DNA of 64,000 nucleotides from Varroa destructor (GCF_002443255.2 NW_019211457.1:51314617-51378616); one strand, 5' to 3'; numbered from the stretch's first letter, positions 1 to 12,594 are shown. Program-made: numbers and translations. The notes: a model not told the origin generated them from the letters alone.

Positions 1-463
1 GAAGATAACGCTTCTTCTGCTCACTAGTCAATTTTTCTAGTCAATTTTCTCAACGGTTTGTCGTAGTTTTATTAATTGTCGACAGCAGAAATCTCAGTGA
101 ATCGTTTTGGTAAACGGCAGCACCTCGTGATGCACGATTCTTTCCTCATTCCTCCAAACCTATAGCATCGCCTTTTTTCTTTAGCGTGAATCTGGGCTCC
201 CCATAGATTTCAGAACCATCTTATTCTGTACATTATTGTTGTATGCAATTTATTTTTCGTTACTCATGGTCAAATGTTTTATAAATGGTTCGATTTTTTT
301 ATGTTTTTATCGAATTTGCTAGACGGAAACGTAATCGAGTAAATTCCCTTATTTCAACCCATGTGGCACTCAAAATTCAACTTTTTTTCTGTGCCCAGCT
401 TCTTTAAACGATTGAAACGTACTTAACGATGGATGGTTAGTTCCTTGGGGATATCATGACTAC

Positions 464-670
464 TCATACGTCGATCTCGCCCGACTGTCGTGCTGGTAAC
501 GTCAATTTTGTTCCTAACTGATCGACAGCTACGCGGAGCATCTGTAGAACGAAAGTCGCAGAACCATTATTTGGTCGTTTCTCCCGATCACTGATTTTGA
601 CAAAACTGTTAAACATAGCAGGATTTGACTCATTCTCAACGCGCCTTATCATAGACCTAGATGAGAGCAT
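464..670 (-). CDS. short unrecognised ORF or possible exon
   Basis: A 68-codon ATG-initiated frame on the minus strand, hydrophilic and rich in Arg, Ser and Asn (it begins MLSSRSMIRRVENESN). I do not recognise a domain. The bases just before the ATG (GTAGATTGTTCAG on the minus strand) resemble a splice acceptor, so it could be the start of an exon rather than a free ORF. It lies 18 bases downstream of another minus-strand ORF in a different frame. Its length is not beyond what chance would give in a window this size, so the support is weak. Confidence 0.13.
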   Translation of the reverse strand: MLSSRSMIRRVENESNPAMFNSFVKISDREKRPNNGSATFVLQMLRVAVDQLGTKLTLPARQSGEIDV

Positions 671-688
671 CTGAACAATCTACTACCG

Positions 689-958
689 TCAAATGCCAGC
701 TTTCAAATTACATCTAACACTACTTTTGTCATCAGAGATATGTGACCTCAAAGTTTTCACGCTAGAAAAACCGCAAATACAAAAATCGTTCCTATTAGAA
801 AAAAAATGTATCGAAACCCAGCAGTTTAGCCAGTCATGCCCAAATGTGGCGTTCTTTTGCCTTACAATATGAGAAGCATTAATATGATTTGTCGCAGTAA
901 ATATAGTTCGGCCGTGTCGCACCTCTTGGAATACATGGAACGCAGTGAAGTTCGTCAT
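689..958 (-). CDS. short unrecognised ORF
   Basis: An 89-codon ATG-initiated frame on the minus strand. The product begins MTNFTAFHVFQEVRHGRTIF and has four Cys residues in its second half, with no known zinc-finger spacing. There is no signal peptide, membrane segment or domain I can name. Part of the frame runs through a T-rich tract that looks non-coding (an F-F stretch in the middle). It may be chance, or part of a decayed coding sequence together with the following ORF at 464-670. Confidence 0.1.
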   Translation of the reverse strand: MTNFTAFHVFQEVRHGRTIFTATNHINASHIVRQKNATFGHDWLNCWVSIHFFSNRNDFCICGFSSVKTLRSHISDDKSSVRCNLKAGI

Positions 959-1359
959 ATCAATCCGTTCGGACTTTCGTAATCCGACTCACTTATCTAA
1001 TAAATGTACTGAAAATTTCCATGAATTAAAAAAAAAAGCACAAAATGGCTCTAATTATAACGACTATTATTAACTTGATACGGTAATTCTTAGATCCGCT
1101 TTACTGACGTAGTTTATTTGCTTCGTACCCGAAGCGCTAAATGGTGCAGACATAATTGGCTTTTAAGTAATATGGCTTATTTGTCAACTATGCGAGAATA
1201 TGTAGTTTACATTTCGTACGGAAGTTGTAAAGCTGTTTAAAGCCGCTAGCAATGATAACATTATGACTTTTGATTTTTTGAGCCGACCAGCGCCTGGAGG
1301 ATTTTTCTCCTTGATCAGAAAAAAAAACAAGCTTTCAATTTCTACGTTTTAGATTTTTT

Positions 1360-1373
1360 TGTGTGTGTGTGTG
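1360..1373. repeat. (TG)7 microsatellite
   Basis: Seven perfect TG units directly follow a short T run (1354-1360). It is a simple-sequence repeat in non-coding DNA. Confidence 0.95.
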
Positions 1374-1598
1374 ACTTTATCCTATATCTAATACCATTGA
1401 CGCTATCAAACAATCGCACTGTTACTCTGCTGTAATGAAACATATCTGCAAGCTACTCGTTTGATTTCTGTGCTTCCGGATCCACAGGGTTTCTCTTGTT
1501 GTCATCTAACTTCCTGCCGCCTAGACAGTCATGTCGAAAACCGTTTTTCAAAGTATGGGTTACAGTCATTGCTATCTCGTAATGTTAATGTTAACCTT

Positions 1599-1631
1599 AA
1601 TATTACCTAACTTTATATAATATTACCTAAC
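1599..1631. repeat. 13-bp direct repeat, 20-bp period
   Basis: The 13-mer AATATTACCTAAC occurs at 1599-1611 and again at 1619-1631. A related CCTTAATAT occurs on either side, at 1595-1603 and 1631-1639. The CCTAA core recalls the arthropod telomere unit (TTAGG), but the unit is not tandem and the period is wrong. It is a minor local duplication. Confidence 0.8.
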
Positions 1632-3199
1632 CTTAATATACCTGGTGATGCAGGCTGTATGCCTGCGGCAGAGTAACCACTTCAATGGTATTGTAGTAAT
1701 TATGCAAATCGCGGCGAAGACAAGTAGACTCAGCTTGTTGAACGATTTAATAAGTTACTCAGGCGGAACGGCGATAAGGAACAGGCTTAGCGCATCCAAA
1801 GAAGATGGTCACTTTGCTATAAACAATTCTCGTTGCAGTAGTGTTCAACGAGAGGTGGAGAACGACGAACGTTGACTGAGTTCGGTTCCATAGGGAGAGA
1901 ATATGAACGTAGTGTACGTGCACAAAAAGTACGTCTCAATGTGCTGTTTAAGATGGATCGATAGCATATAACAAGGAATGATCGACCGAGTGGTTAATAT
2001 TTGCCACTTAATACGCCGGCTGATGAAACCAGAACTGTCGTTTCAATGCGGAATGATTCAGTTATTTACATTACACCCTATTGTAGATCGCACGAAGATA
2101 ACTCATACAAACCGACTGCGCAAAAAGATCACCTAGAAGAACCATGTATATCCTACTACATCTATAGGAAAGGCTAAGGGGCTTTGAGTTCAACCATTGA
2201 TCAGTCAGTCATTTGCGACACTGGCGTTCAATCCGTTGTGGAACTTGAATCCTGTATTTGTATGTTTCAATAAATACTAGAGATATGTTACACGCTAAAC
2301 GAAGCTTAGCAAAGAGTGATTGGACTTATACACCACACCTATATCTTGATCTCCAACGTATCAAAATTGGCTGTCGTTTTGACATTTCGGTCCCTTAAAA
2401 CCCGATGCTGTTCGATGTGTCGAAGAACATATGTTAAGTGTACATCTAGATTACCCCACGTTCCCGAGTGTGTATTTGATAATTCCGTATCTTAGCTAAC
2501 CACATAGGGCTGCTTGCAAAGCATCCTTACGATAAGCAGTGGCTAAATTAAATGTATGTAATTCACTTGTGCAGTCGACGCGCTTTTCCTCGATGCCCTA
2601 CAATGGAAACCTAATTTTTTTTAGGGAGAGGCTGATATAAGAAGCATTTGTTACACAAGCTGACTTTACTGGTAAGCAATCTGCAATAAAGATGACAAAT
2701 CACTCGAGCACAATCACTGTAGAATCAACTGCCGCTATCCAATTTGGTCCTATCGTATCAGACGTCTGTAATCTGTTAAATGAATTGAGCAATTTTTCAT
2801 GTGCTTTCTGTTTCCCCAACCTACCCCGCCACTATTTGTGATGATCATGCCCGTACTGAACGTAGTTTGCGTTACATTTGACTAATTAGTCGTGGTTCCA
2901 TTGACTGCGTATCATCGGCAATGACTGAAAACATAACGTGCTTTGCTCATCCCATGTATCCCATCGACAATGCCAATAGCTTCCTCCTGTATACCATTTT
3001 CCGGATGCAGGAATACTTGATTGAACTAAGCTCATCAACATGTCGCTTGATTCAAATGAACCAGTATCCTCCATTCACTTCCCAACGGCACATGACGGGA
3101 TGAAACAGACGGTAGATGGATACACCCACTACCGGAGGATGGGAACGCAAAAGTGGCGTTACGGGACAAATACGATTAGGCTTGCCTCATCAGCCGCTT

Positions 3200-3480
3200 C
3201 GTTCACATACGAAAACACAAACATTCGCCGTCAAGCCGCAAAGAGCCCGATGATGCCGCCCGCCTGACCGGTGCCAGGACCGTCGCACGCGGAAGTGATC
3301 CCATTGTCCCACTTGGTCCTATCCCTCTCTCCCCTTTCGCTTTCCCATCTTCTCTCAACTGCTGCCTCTTTCCTCGGTACTGATTAGACTTGGCAAATAG
3401 AGGCAGCAGCGGCGGCAAGAGCAGACAGGCAGGGATCTGGCGGCCCCACGGAGGAACCACCACGTCGTTTCGCCAAATAG
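3200..3480. other. small GC-rich island with a pyrimidine tract
   Basis: This short patch is clearly richer in G+C and CG than its surroundings. It has a C/T-rich run at about 3308-3376 on the plus strand followed by a purine-rich GCAGC/GGCGGC stretch at 3400-3440. Overlapping ORFs of 60-86 codons run on both strands (minus 3203-3463 and 3384-3599; plus 3040-3267 and 3390-3578). That is what GC-rich DNA gives by chance, and none is recognisable. It could be a promoter or 5' exon of an unseen gene. It contains the inverted repeat listed at 3359-3409. Confidence 0.45.
3359..3409. repeat. 11-bp inverted repeat, 29-base loop
   Basis: CTGCTGCCTCT at 3359-3369 is exactly complementary to AGAGGCAGCAG at 3399-3409, with 29 bases between. 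It sits in the small GC island. It could fold in RNA, but the stem is too short for a typical microRNA precursor unless imperfect pairing extends it. Confidence 0.8.
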
Positions 3481-5953
3481 CACCTCACATCGAGGCTTTC
3501 AGTATAGTGCCCAGACAGATTCAATATCTCGAAAAAAATTCCTATATTGACTTTGGACCTAGATATAAACAAGGGTAGCGAAAGTGTGTCGTGTGGCAAA
3601 TCGATGCACGTTCGATGTACATATTAGTAAATTACGCACAACCTTATCGAGCGGAGAGAGGATCGTGTGGTGTTATGCTGTATAGAAGTCGATTTCTTGT
3701 GGCTGATGCCCAAGGCAATATTTATTAGATGAAAGACTCTTGTGCGAATAAGAGTGTCATGGTTTCATAGCACATCCGTTGAATGTTCAAAATTCAAATC
3801 CGTTACCAAGAATTCTTATTGAGTACGTATTGTGCCCCGCCAAAACCACATTTTGGTTAGAGTTTAATATTTTTTTCAGTGCTAGCTCTTGGCGCATGGT
3901 CAGGTATGGCGTATTTGACAGATATGATGCTTGATAAACTATTTGGAAGGTGTTCCTGTTAGTCAGAGCTAATTTTTAAAATCACCGCTGTCTGCCGTAT
4001 TTTGTCATGTAGACAATGCTGTTTCGTTTTGAGCGCAGCCTCTATTTTCATGGAACTTTTTTGACCTCCTAATTAATGAAGAAGGCGATTGAGGTTGTGC
4101 TATAATCTGTCTACACATGCAGTGGAAGTGTTGCACGTTCTGTTTTTTACCGGCATCAATGAAACTATTAGAAAACAAACCTTGCGTATCGTTTTCAAAA
4201 CTCAGTCTTAAAGCCCTTGAAATGCTTGTCTTACATTTCATATCAGATAAGTTTGAATGAAGTTTTAATATGCTTATCTTATCTTAACTCCTACCACAGT
4301 TGGCTCAGGTGTCGCGTATAGAACCAGCGTTTTCGTCCGCTATCAATCCAATGGAGTCGACATTATTTTTAGAGCAATACGAAGCTGAAAATGTCGGCTT
4401 CGAACTGGGATGCTCTCGCCCATATGTGATATTTGCATTTCGTCTGCGAACGGTTAAGACTAGCTAGCTAATGTATGTGTCTAATAGGTAGTATCAGATG
4501 TTAAAGAAACGCTACACATTGAAATTAAAGTTCGATACTTTCAAGTACGTAAGATAGCTCGCTCTTCTGACGAAGTCGACCCGCCAGCGAGCACGAACCC
4601 TGTAGAGTGAATTCGACAGATCCCCGGGGAAAATTAACCGACATAAGATGAAAATAAAGCTAAACACTTAGCCAGTAACGTGACATTACGATTTTCGTAA
4701 CAACCTTCAGCCATTGTGAGAACTTTACTTGTAGTGGGTGGCTGATAAATCTACTCGATACTCTCGTGTAACGTCTACCAACAACAGTTTACAAACGTGC
4801 ATCATGCCGTGTATTATGAGCCTAAATGTCATCAAAGGTAGTCATGATGGCATTTACGGTTACGTACGGTAACATGGTTTCCTTCGTATATTTTCTGAAC
4901 GCAGATCGTCGTAGAGCTGCCAACCCATACTTGTTTCTTGTGGCAGCATGGCATCCAACAAAACAATCGTCGATTAGTCCCTGACAATTTTAGGGCCCAA
5001 GCCCCTTACTTATCGTTATCTGCCGATCTTAGTTACCCTTATTATACGAAAGTTCGTAACTACCATTGGGTTGTTAGCGACGCAGATCTTCGCTTTCATC
5101 TGGCAGAAACTTCGTACGTACTAACACCCAGTCGGCAATTTTTAGTCGCTATAAATGTTACTTTTCAAAACACAATTATCGATGCAATTAGCTACAGAAA
5201 ATAATATTCCAGAAAATTGCGGAGCATAAAAATTAGCGCGTGAAACTATTACAAACGAATCCTGCGGATTTTGTAATTAATATTTAAGCTGCGTGCCGGT
5301 AGCAGACGAAATTTGGCTGCGAAACATTCCACTTTTCTAGAAGCTGGTGGATGAATAGCAGGTAAGTTTACTTTAGGAAAAATGAACTCAGAAGGAAAAA
5401 CACCTTAGTCTTGACAATCGATGCTCAGTGGTCAAGTTTTTTCTCCCTAAGGATCATTACGCTGTGTGAAACAATCGAAGATTAGTGACGACGTTAGGCA
5501 AGAAGGTCTTCAGCGGGAGCACAGCACGTGAATAGTGCAAACGTTCCAAGAACGGAGATTGGAGTGTTCAAGATTAGTGAGAATATGACCAATCGCCAGG
5601 ATCTGAAGGCTAAAAGCGCATTGCAGCATTCGAGGAGGCTTTTTGCAATAGCAGGACTTGAAGCCTAAGGGCTTTATCGGCCAAAACTGGCATTTCACGC
5701 GTAACGTATGACAGAATTATAACTGAAAACGAGGAAACTAAGCAAAAAAAAAGGATCCCTGTGAATTGACTGCAGACGAATCGGAAATGCGTGTCATGAC
5801 GTGAGATTTTAATAAATGAAAAATCCGCTTGTAGCTTAGGATCGTTATAAATGAGGTATGGTTCAACCTCTATCTCCAGCCATAGAAAAACTGGTCTAGA
5901 ATGTGGCGTCGCCCTGGAAAGAGATCGAATTTAGCAACAGTGTCGAGTAGGTT

Positions 5954-5971
5954 GGTGATGGTGATGGTGAT
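5954..5971. repeat. (GGTGAT)3 short tandem repeat
   Basis: Three perfect tandem copies of the hexamer GGTGAT. There is no ORF context that would make it a coding repeat. Confidence 0.9.
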
Positions 5972-6143
5972 ATCTATAATGGGCATCAGTAGTATCTGCT
6001 GTTATGAAATGCTCGCTGAAGATGAGGTAATAAAGGCAGTCCGCAATCTTGGGTCCTCCAAAGGGCGCATGGACCATTAGAATGGAAATCGGAAGCATGT
6101 GGTCTGGTTACGTCATGACGCCATTCGTGGACTGGGCATAGAA

Positions 6144-6171
6144 ATATATAACGTTGGCTTATATATAACGT
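6144..6171. repeat. 11-bp direct repeat
   Basis: ATATATAACGT occurs at 6144-6154 and again at 6161-6171, separated by six bases. It borders the AT-rich stretch that follows. No function is evident. Confidence 0.8.
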
Positions 6172-7559
6172 ACATGCTCTCTTAATCTCTTTACGCCTGC
6201 TTTAAACTGAGCAAATGTAGGGCAAACATGCTTTTATTTCGAGAAATCATATATAGAAGAATTATATTAGGTATATGGCGGCCCGGATATTGTTAAAACA
6301 CTGAAACAAAAAAAAACCGTATATAAAATACATATTGAAAAATAATCATCCGCTTTAGATTAATTAAAAGTTTGTTCAATTTTAAAATTGCCCGATTTAC
6401 CACTAACAGCCTAATATATTAATTTACTTATATTCGTTATTACTCACTATCTCTGCAATCACTATGTTATTGTTTAAATAACTTTGCTTAGCAAAACTGC
6501 TCTAGGTAAAAGTAGAAAAAGTATCTGCGTACCAACACAATTCACATCTAAGGACAAAGTTTATATATAAAAAGTCAATGAAGTAAAGTACGCTGTTCTC
6601 AGAACACGGCACAGACCTTTTACCATAAGAAAATATTATATAAAATAAGCAAACATTTGATTACGCAATCGTAAGCTGACTGGAAACAAAGAAAATCGCG
6701 TACAGCTATTTATATAATCGTATGAGATCCACAAAGAATTAGCCCCCTAATAATTATTACAACAAACGATACGGACCGTCTTATGACTTCGAGTCGCGTT
6801 GCCTCTCGCGGATACATGAAAGTTCTGGTAAGGACTAATGCAAAATGAGCAAACATCGTTCACCATGGATACACTTGGCTGGTCAAGCATAAAAGGGGCA
6901 ATTAGTTGCCCTAAATATAAAGTTCGACTCAGATCAAACTGTACCAAGGCGAGCGGGCTTGATAAGATTAATTGGAAACATTTACTGAAAACATTACACT
7001 GGGATTGACGTAAACAAACGTTTCTCTGAACACAACAATTTAGCTAGACCGTAGCTAATAATCAAATGAACAAGTTCTTGACATTTAGGATGATTAGTGA
7101 GGTAATTTGTCGCTCAGTGATGCCTGTTGTGCTTCGCCCGTGCTATTTAGTTGACAAAAATGTTAGTATGTACTATAATGTTCTGTCACAAATACAGCTC
7201 TGGGTCAGTTTTTAGATAAAGCTGTTTCCAACGATTATGTCGTACGCATACAAACGGGTCCATGAAATGGCGAATATTGATTTTCATCAGACCAATATCC
7301 TAAAAGCGTCTACAGGACATCATGCCATGGGCAAGACCATGCGAGTACGGATAGGACGAAAGGTGAAAGCAGACCACAAAACGCTCGCCTACCAGTATCT
7401 GCCATCGCGCTAAGATTTTGACCCAGGTGTCAGGCTTGTTGGCGCCACCAATGAAACCTGTTCGAATCATGCGCTCCGCCCCCTAAACCAATGTCGTCAA
7501 TCAATTAACGGGCACCTAAACCCAGAAATTGACATACGAAGGTCGTGTCGTCACACGTA

Positions 7560-8280
7560 GCGCTTTTGGCGAGCTGTGGCAGCAGTAGTTGTAGCGGGTG
7601 TAGACTTCTTGGCTGAGTCGGACTCAACGGCTGATTGTACCGTCGTCTCCAGTCGCTTCTATTTCTCTGTACCTTTCTAATTTACTTTCCCACTACTTGT
7701 GCTATTCTCCATCAACTCTGTATTTTGCAATTAGGCCATCGGTATATCGGCTTAGTTAAGGCGTTGCTGCCAGTGATGATGGTTATATGCATGAAGCAAC
7801 GAAAGGTTCTTTCTTTCATATAGACTAAACAAGTGGGTCTGATCATAGTTAGAAAAGGTTTGTATTGCCATTGCACACTGAATATTCAAATTTTGCATCA
7901 TTTTCCCTCCAAATTGCCTGCCTGATTCTTCGAGCCTAGGCACGCATAACTGAAACTGCGTTTTTCTTTTCGCTATATGTATAGAGACTTTGGTATCTTC
8001 GTTTTGCTTACGCGAAGAAAATAACGGCGATGGCTGTACATTGTGGGACGTAGGCTCTACGGTACCCGACCGTACGAACGGTCTAACTGATGGGCAAGAA
8101 GCCAACGAAAATTGTACCTGCCGAAAATTGTGTGTTGCTCAAACGGGGTATACTGCAATAGAACTAAGCGGAAGACGGGTGTATGCCGTTGCCAATATGA
8201 AACGTAAATTGTGTGAACGTATATTCCCGCCGAAGTAGGCGACCCCCGGAGACGAAAACTGTCTATAGTGTTGCACATAC
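7560..8280. other. moderate-GC patch with overlapping ORFs on both strands
   Basis: This patch is slightly GC-richer than its neighbours. A 117-codon minus frame (7752-8105, TTG start) and plus frames at 7635-7823 and 7990-8238 overlap each other, so at most one could be real. None resembles a known family and none has a convincing ATG. A short GACCGT/ACGGTC hairpin lies at about 8069-8084. Possible exon or chance. Confidence 0.35.
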
Positions 8281-10186
8281 CTGCAAAGATATCCCAATTC
8301 GGGCCCTACAGGTGCGAACTCAAGCGACTAGTTAGTTACGTGCAAAGAGCGTTCGGTAGACAATTAGTGCAGCAGTCGTAGTAACTGAACCAGGAAAGAC
8401 ACGGACTTATCGCATGTCACTATACTTACGTCTAGCACATTTCAATAAGATCGGGCTCGCTAAATCAATCATTTTAAAAGTGTGTTCCTGTCGTCATTGT
8501 TGACGCTGCGACTGCTGTTATTGCAGTAGGAGAAGCTAACTATGACAGGACGAGGTGTCTGATCTACGTTCTTACGTAGTGATCGTAAGATAGTGTTTCA
8601 TTAACCGCGACTGACAGCTATAACTGTAATTATCTATTTTCTGATAAATCGAGGCTATGTAACCATTAGTAAGTCGCATATTTGATTGGTGCGCGGATCA
8701 TATAGCAAATGCAACTTCAAACTTTAAAGGCATTACTTTTTATCGTAATGCTAGCTGTTTGATACATCATGGCGATACGGGAACGGCCTATGGGAAATAC
8801 ATATGGAATTTTAGGGGAGTGCAGAAATATTTATACCGGTGAGAGCTTCTCTTAGTTTTTGCGGTATAGACTATTCAATACCTCACAAAAGAAACAATAT
8901 ATAAGACATTTTTTTTTTTCGCCACGCTTGGTTTTACTCTACTTAGCAAGAAATTGATAATCTCATCACGTAACTGATTTAGAAATCACTTTGTCCTTTT
9001 TTCAAATAGTGTTACATCGGCAGTCTACCATGGTTTATTCTCCACAGGACCAGAACAAAGCAAGCTCTAATACCTGTTTTATACGCTAGTGTTTATGAAC
9101 TTACAATTATTTTGTGTAACATAGAAAAGCATGGACGGATATCTTTTATTGCACCCTCCACTGAGGAAATATCACAGATACATTAGTACTAGTCCTCAGG
9201 CTATATGCAGCGAAAATGCGAAACAGATCATCGGTAATCGTATCATAAAAGGAGCCCGAAAACGGACAAGTCTGCCAAAGAATAAAGGCCTTCTGTGTTC
9301 CGACATGAAGCTATCCGTATCGCCGCCGACGTCGGAACCAAGGTCGATGGGACAATGCATGGTGGGTCCAGGCCAATAATGGGGGGTGATCTTTTTTGCT
9401 TCAACTGTTTCATCTGACTGCCGTGCTTTCGTAAACAGATTACCCACCATTTGCGGAAAGCCTGTTAGGCTCGTATAGTCTTGAAGAAAAGGCAACGTCG
9501 ACCCGCGAAAAGAAAAACGATAGGGCGGAACGATATAGGTTTTTTGCCCAATTGAAATTAGTTTTGCTGCACCGCCTATTGTACACAGTTGGCGTGGTCA
9601 AATCGAGTCTTAAACGCGAAGTCGAGACCGAACCTGTCACAATACAATAGTGAGGGTATTCTACTAAATCTGTACACACAGGAAGATGATATGGTTTTTT
9701 TTCTCTATAAATCACTCTCATTGCTAGAGACATTGATTCCTTTTATTATTGACCTCTTTAATTTTTGATGAAATTAGTTTTGTATCGTATTTAATTTATC
9801 GAATAAATTTAATAACGTTATTATTATTTTTCTCATGTTGAGGACGCTAATTTATATCGGCGAGACATTTTGCAACACTTTTTCTCTATTTGAAATACGC
9901 TTGAACTCTTTGCGATCCGAGAGAACCTACTAGGATATTATCAATCAGGGCTTTTAATAGGCTAGTTGTAGTTATTCAGTGAAAATTACAAAAACTCTAG
10001 CGCTTTGCGAGTATTGATACCATTTTCGAACCGAACTTCAGCAGCGAAGATAGTTCGCCATGAAAGCCTTAGGTTCGATAAAGGCTCTACAAGTAGGAAC
10101 ATTGTAAGCCGCAGGTTAAAAAATTTCAAGAGGGACAGTTCGAACCAAAAAATAAGTATCGCGGAAGGCGACCTGCGAAAGCGGAT

Positions 10187-10201
10187 GAGAGAGAGAGAGA
10201 G
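10187..10201. repeat. (GA)7 microsatellite
   Basis: Fifteen bases of perfect alternating GA. It lies at the end of a minor plus-strand ORF, where it would encode Arg-Glu, but it is more simply a microsatellite. Confidence 0.9.
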
Positions 10202-10861
10202 CTGAAAGCGTGGGGAAAACCGACCCTTATTAAAATCCACGGGTGTTAACGCTCGGATTTTGTGTGTAAAAATAACACATCTATTCACTCTGCTCAAATC
10301 GATGAGGTAAGGGAATAGATTTCGAGTAAGGGCCGAAGGAAGAGACGCAAGGGCACCCGCTTTTTTGTGCTCTCACTTCACAACAATGTCCCATTTGTTG
10401 CATCATCGAATTATGACTTGTAATGAAGAGTGATGATAATCGAAAGCGTCTACATCAGTAGATGGACGCAGCTGAACCAGCAATTCATCACTATAGGATG
10501 AATATATAAAATGCTTACAGTGGCTGCTTAATGATCTAATACACTATAACTTCATGAGTCCTAGTTCGCCAATTATGATTGAAAAAAGGTGTTTACTGTG
10601 TCACATTTTACATAGAACGTCTTAATATATATATCTTCTAATATAAGTAATTGCCTCTGTATATCCACAAAACACATGCTCGTGGATACCAGTTTAACTT
10701 AAGCTTCGTGATGTTACTTGCTAAAGTATAAGCAGTAGTTTCCACAGTAAGGATTCATCGAGAACATCACTTTATTTAACTTTTTAAATAAAAACACTTT
10801 CTCAGAGAGCAGTGTACGCATTTAGGCTCGAATGAACTGTCACATATAATAGATAGCATTC

Positions 10862-10883
10862 TTATGTATAATATTATACATAA
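10862..10883. repeat. 22-bp perfect palindrome
   Basis: The 22 bases from 10862 to 10883 (TTATGTATAAT followed by its exact reverse complement) form a perfect palindrome without a spacer. It could extrude as a small cruciform or bind a dimeric factor. It is AT-rich, so chance is not excluded. Confidence 0.85.
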
Positions 10884-12357
10884 AAGTAAAGGCCATCTAA
10901 GTAATATGGGAATAAAAGTTCAATAAAGGTTTTCAAAGGCGGAAAAGTCTTTAAGGTCAACGTTTACAATATATATGCACAAATACATATTGATCAACAT
11001 TCAACCCTGATCGCAGAAATGTCATTATACCGACCATCCTCTAACATATTTTTTCCGTATACATGTATAGAATGCTTGTACAGGAATATATTTCTCCGCC
11101 ACAAACATGTATCTGTTTAGAACAGATTTGTCGTAAAATTGGGCATCATAAAAAGAGGTAGAACGAAGCCCTCTTAGAGTTTTCACATAAATGAAGAACA
11201 TAAAAATTTTCCTAACGAGATAGCGAAGGGTTTGATTATATTTCTTCTGTTCTGAGTATTAGAAATCTATGGCAATAATACAAAAGTTTATGCCTGATGA
11301 TGAAAGCAGTGGTACCTATTGAGCTCTCGACCGAGATTTTCAGGTGAATGTTTATGTTAACGATTGGAAAGGTGATGTTTAGTAGAGGCGTTAACAAAAC
11401 CTAAAACCTAACAATAGCAAAATGCAGATACTCTTGGACTGTTCAGAGTGTTATATGCTGTAACCTACTAACATCATTTCAGGACTGCCACTTTGCCTGG
11501 TGGCATAAGGTCACAATCCTATATAGTAGACAAATATTGGGCACCAGCGGCTGTTTTCTATCTCCTTCAACGATTATCTCATGTTCGTTGTTGATTTAGA
11601 AGCTGTACTCTGTAGGGAAATTGTTCTTGCTGCATGGAACGTTTGCCTGTACATAGAACCTTTTAAATTCGTATATAATTCGTTAACACGTAGTAACGCC
11701 GCGCGCCACAACACGTATCTCTGTTATTTTTGCTGAATCGTCGACTTTTGCACGGCCCAAGCCTATTTAGGCATCAGCAGGCTTTGCGAAGCCCTTTTCA
11801 ACTGAAAATCGAACGAGCCAGAAATATTGGGCAGTACTTCAAAACAACAATGGCTGTACGCACGCCTTCCTTTTTTTTGCATTTAGTTATATCTGGTGAG
11901 TAGGGTAACGCAAACAGAGGCCACCGCCATCAATGCCACATTAGCTCTAAGTGGACGAAACAAGAAAACATCCACATTTATAGTTCTCCTGTATCCTTTC
12001 TCAACTCCTTGCGTCGTAAAATCGAAAGAGAGATGGTTAGGCACTGAACGTTTAGAGTTACGTCGCCGTTAGTATTCTATCAGAGGGCTGGCACCTAGCA
12101 CAAAACGAAGTGTGTCTATGCCCAGATTCGCACCTAGATCACTACGTGTGCTTAAGATTAACTGTCAAATGCGTTACCTACCAAGCTGTTACGGGGTCAC
12201 TGCAACGAGAAAAACAAGCTTGCGAGGTCTCGTTAGTTGCGGTAGAGGGTACGATAACAAAGTCAGCCTACTCGTGAAGACATGATGGTTGAACTCTATA
12301 TAATAATGTGTGAGCAGATACGTTGACTGCTCCCTGAGAACATTCACTTCGATATGT

Positions 12358-12380
12358 TATATATATATATATGTGTGTGT
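12358..12380. repeat. composite (TA)n(TG)n microsatellite
   Basis: About seven TA units run directly into four TG units, a common compound microsatellite form. Confidence 0.93.
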
Positions 12381-12564
12381 TTCTGAACCTGGGGAGTGAG
12401 CTGTCAACGAGGCTTTATACATGCTTATAGAACAGAACAGCTATTTCGTTGTATGTAACAACAATCGCTTCGTTGGGAAACTATACACGAATAACAAATG
12501 CTACAAGTGCGAACGAAAAAGTTAGAGAGGGGACGATGACAACAGAAAACCCTGGTAAAACGGA

Positions 12565-12594
12565 CGGTCGGTCGGTCGGTCGGTAGGTAGGTAG
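12565..12594. repeat. (CGGT)5(AGGT)2.5 tetranucleotide repeat
   Basis: Five perfect CGGT units (12565-12584) continue without a phase break into AGGT units (12585-12594). The phase is kept while one base of the unit changes. This looks like an array in which a mutated unit was itself copied by slippage. Confidence 0.93.

Larger units (their letters stand above)
1..3199. other. AT-rich DNA without a recognisable gene
   Basis: This stretch has T- and A-rich runs and no long ORF. It holds two short minus-strand ORFs (listed separately) and a 76-codon plus-strand frame ending at 1875 with an ATG at 1648, whose product I do not recognise. It also holds a TG microsatellite and a small direct repeat. 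I see no RNA gene or mobile-element coding sequence. It could be intergenic or intronic. Confidence 0.6.
3481..7559. other. AT-rich DNA without a recognisable gene
   Basis: This is non-coding in appearance. The 88-codon frame at 4938-5204 (plus) is the longest and is not recognisable. Positions of about 6230-6490 are very AT-rich, with A and TATA-like runs, and could act as a matrix-attachment-like or replication-prone segment. That is only an inference from composition. A GGTGAT triplication and an 11-bp direct repeat are listed separately. Confidence 0.6.

Noticed and set aside
1595..1639. Telomere-like CCTAA repeats
   Set aside because: Only isolated CCTAA words in a 20-bp period occur; there is no tandem (TTAGG)n array.
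4599..4609. ACCCTGTAGA, the first ten bases of miR-10, followed by a partial GAATT similarity
   Set aside because: The remainder needs a deletion and several mismatches, and no matching star arm lies downstream, so no precursor hairpin forms.
7440..7485. GTTCGAATC, like a tRNA T-loop
   Set aside because: The T-stem does not pair and there is no cloverleaf upstream. The other GTTCGA or TTCGAAC occurrences (24280, 50062, 58326, 63307) were also checked and do not fit.
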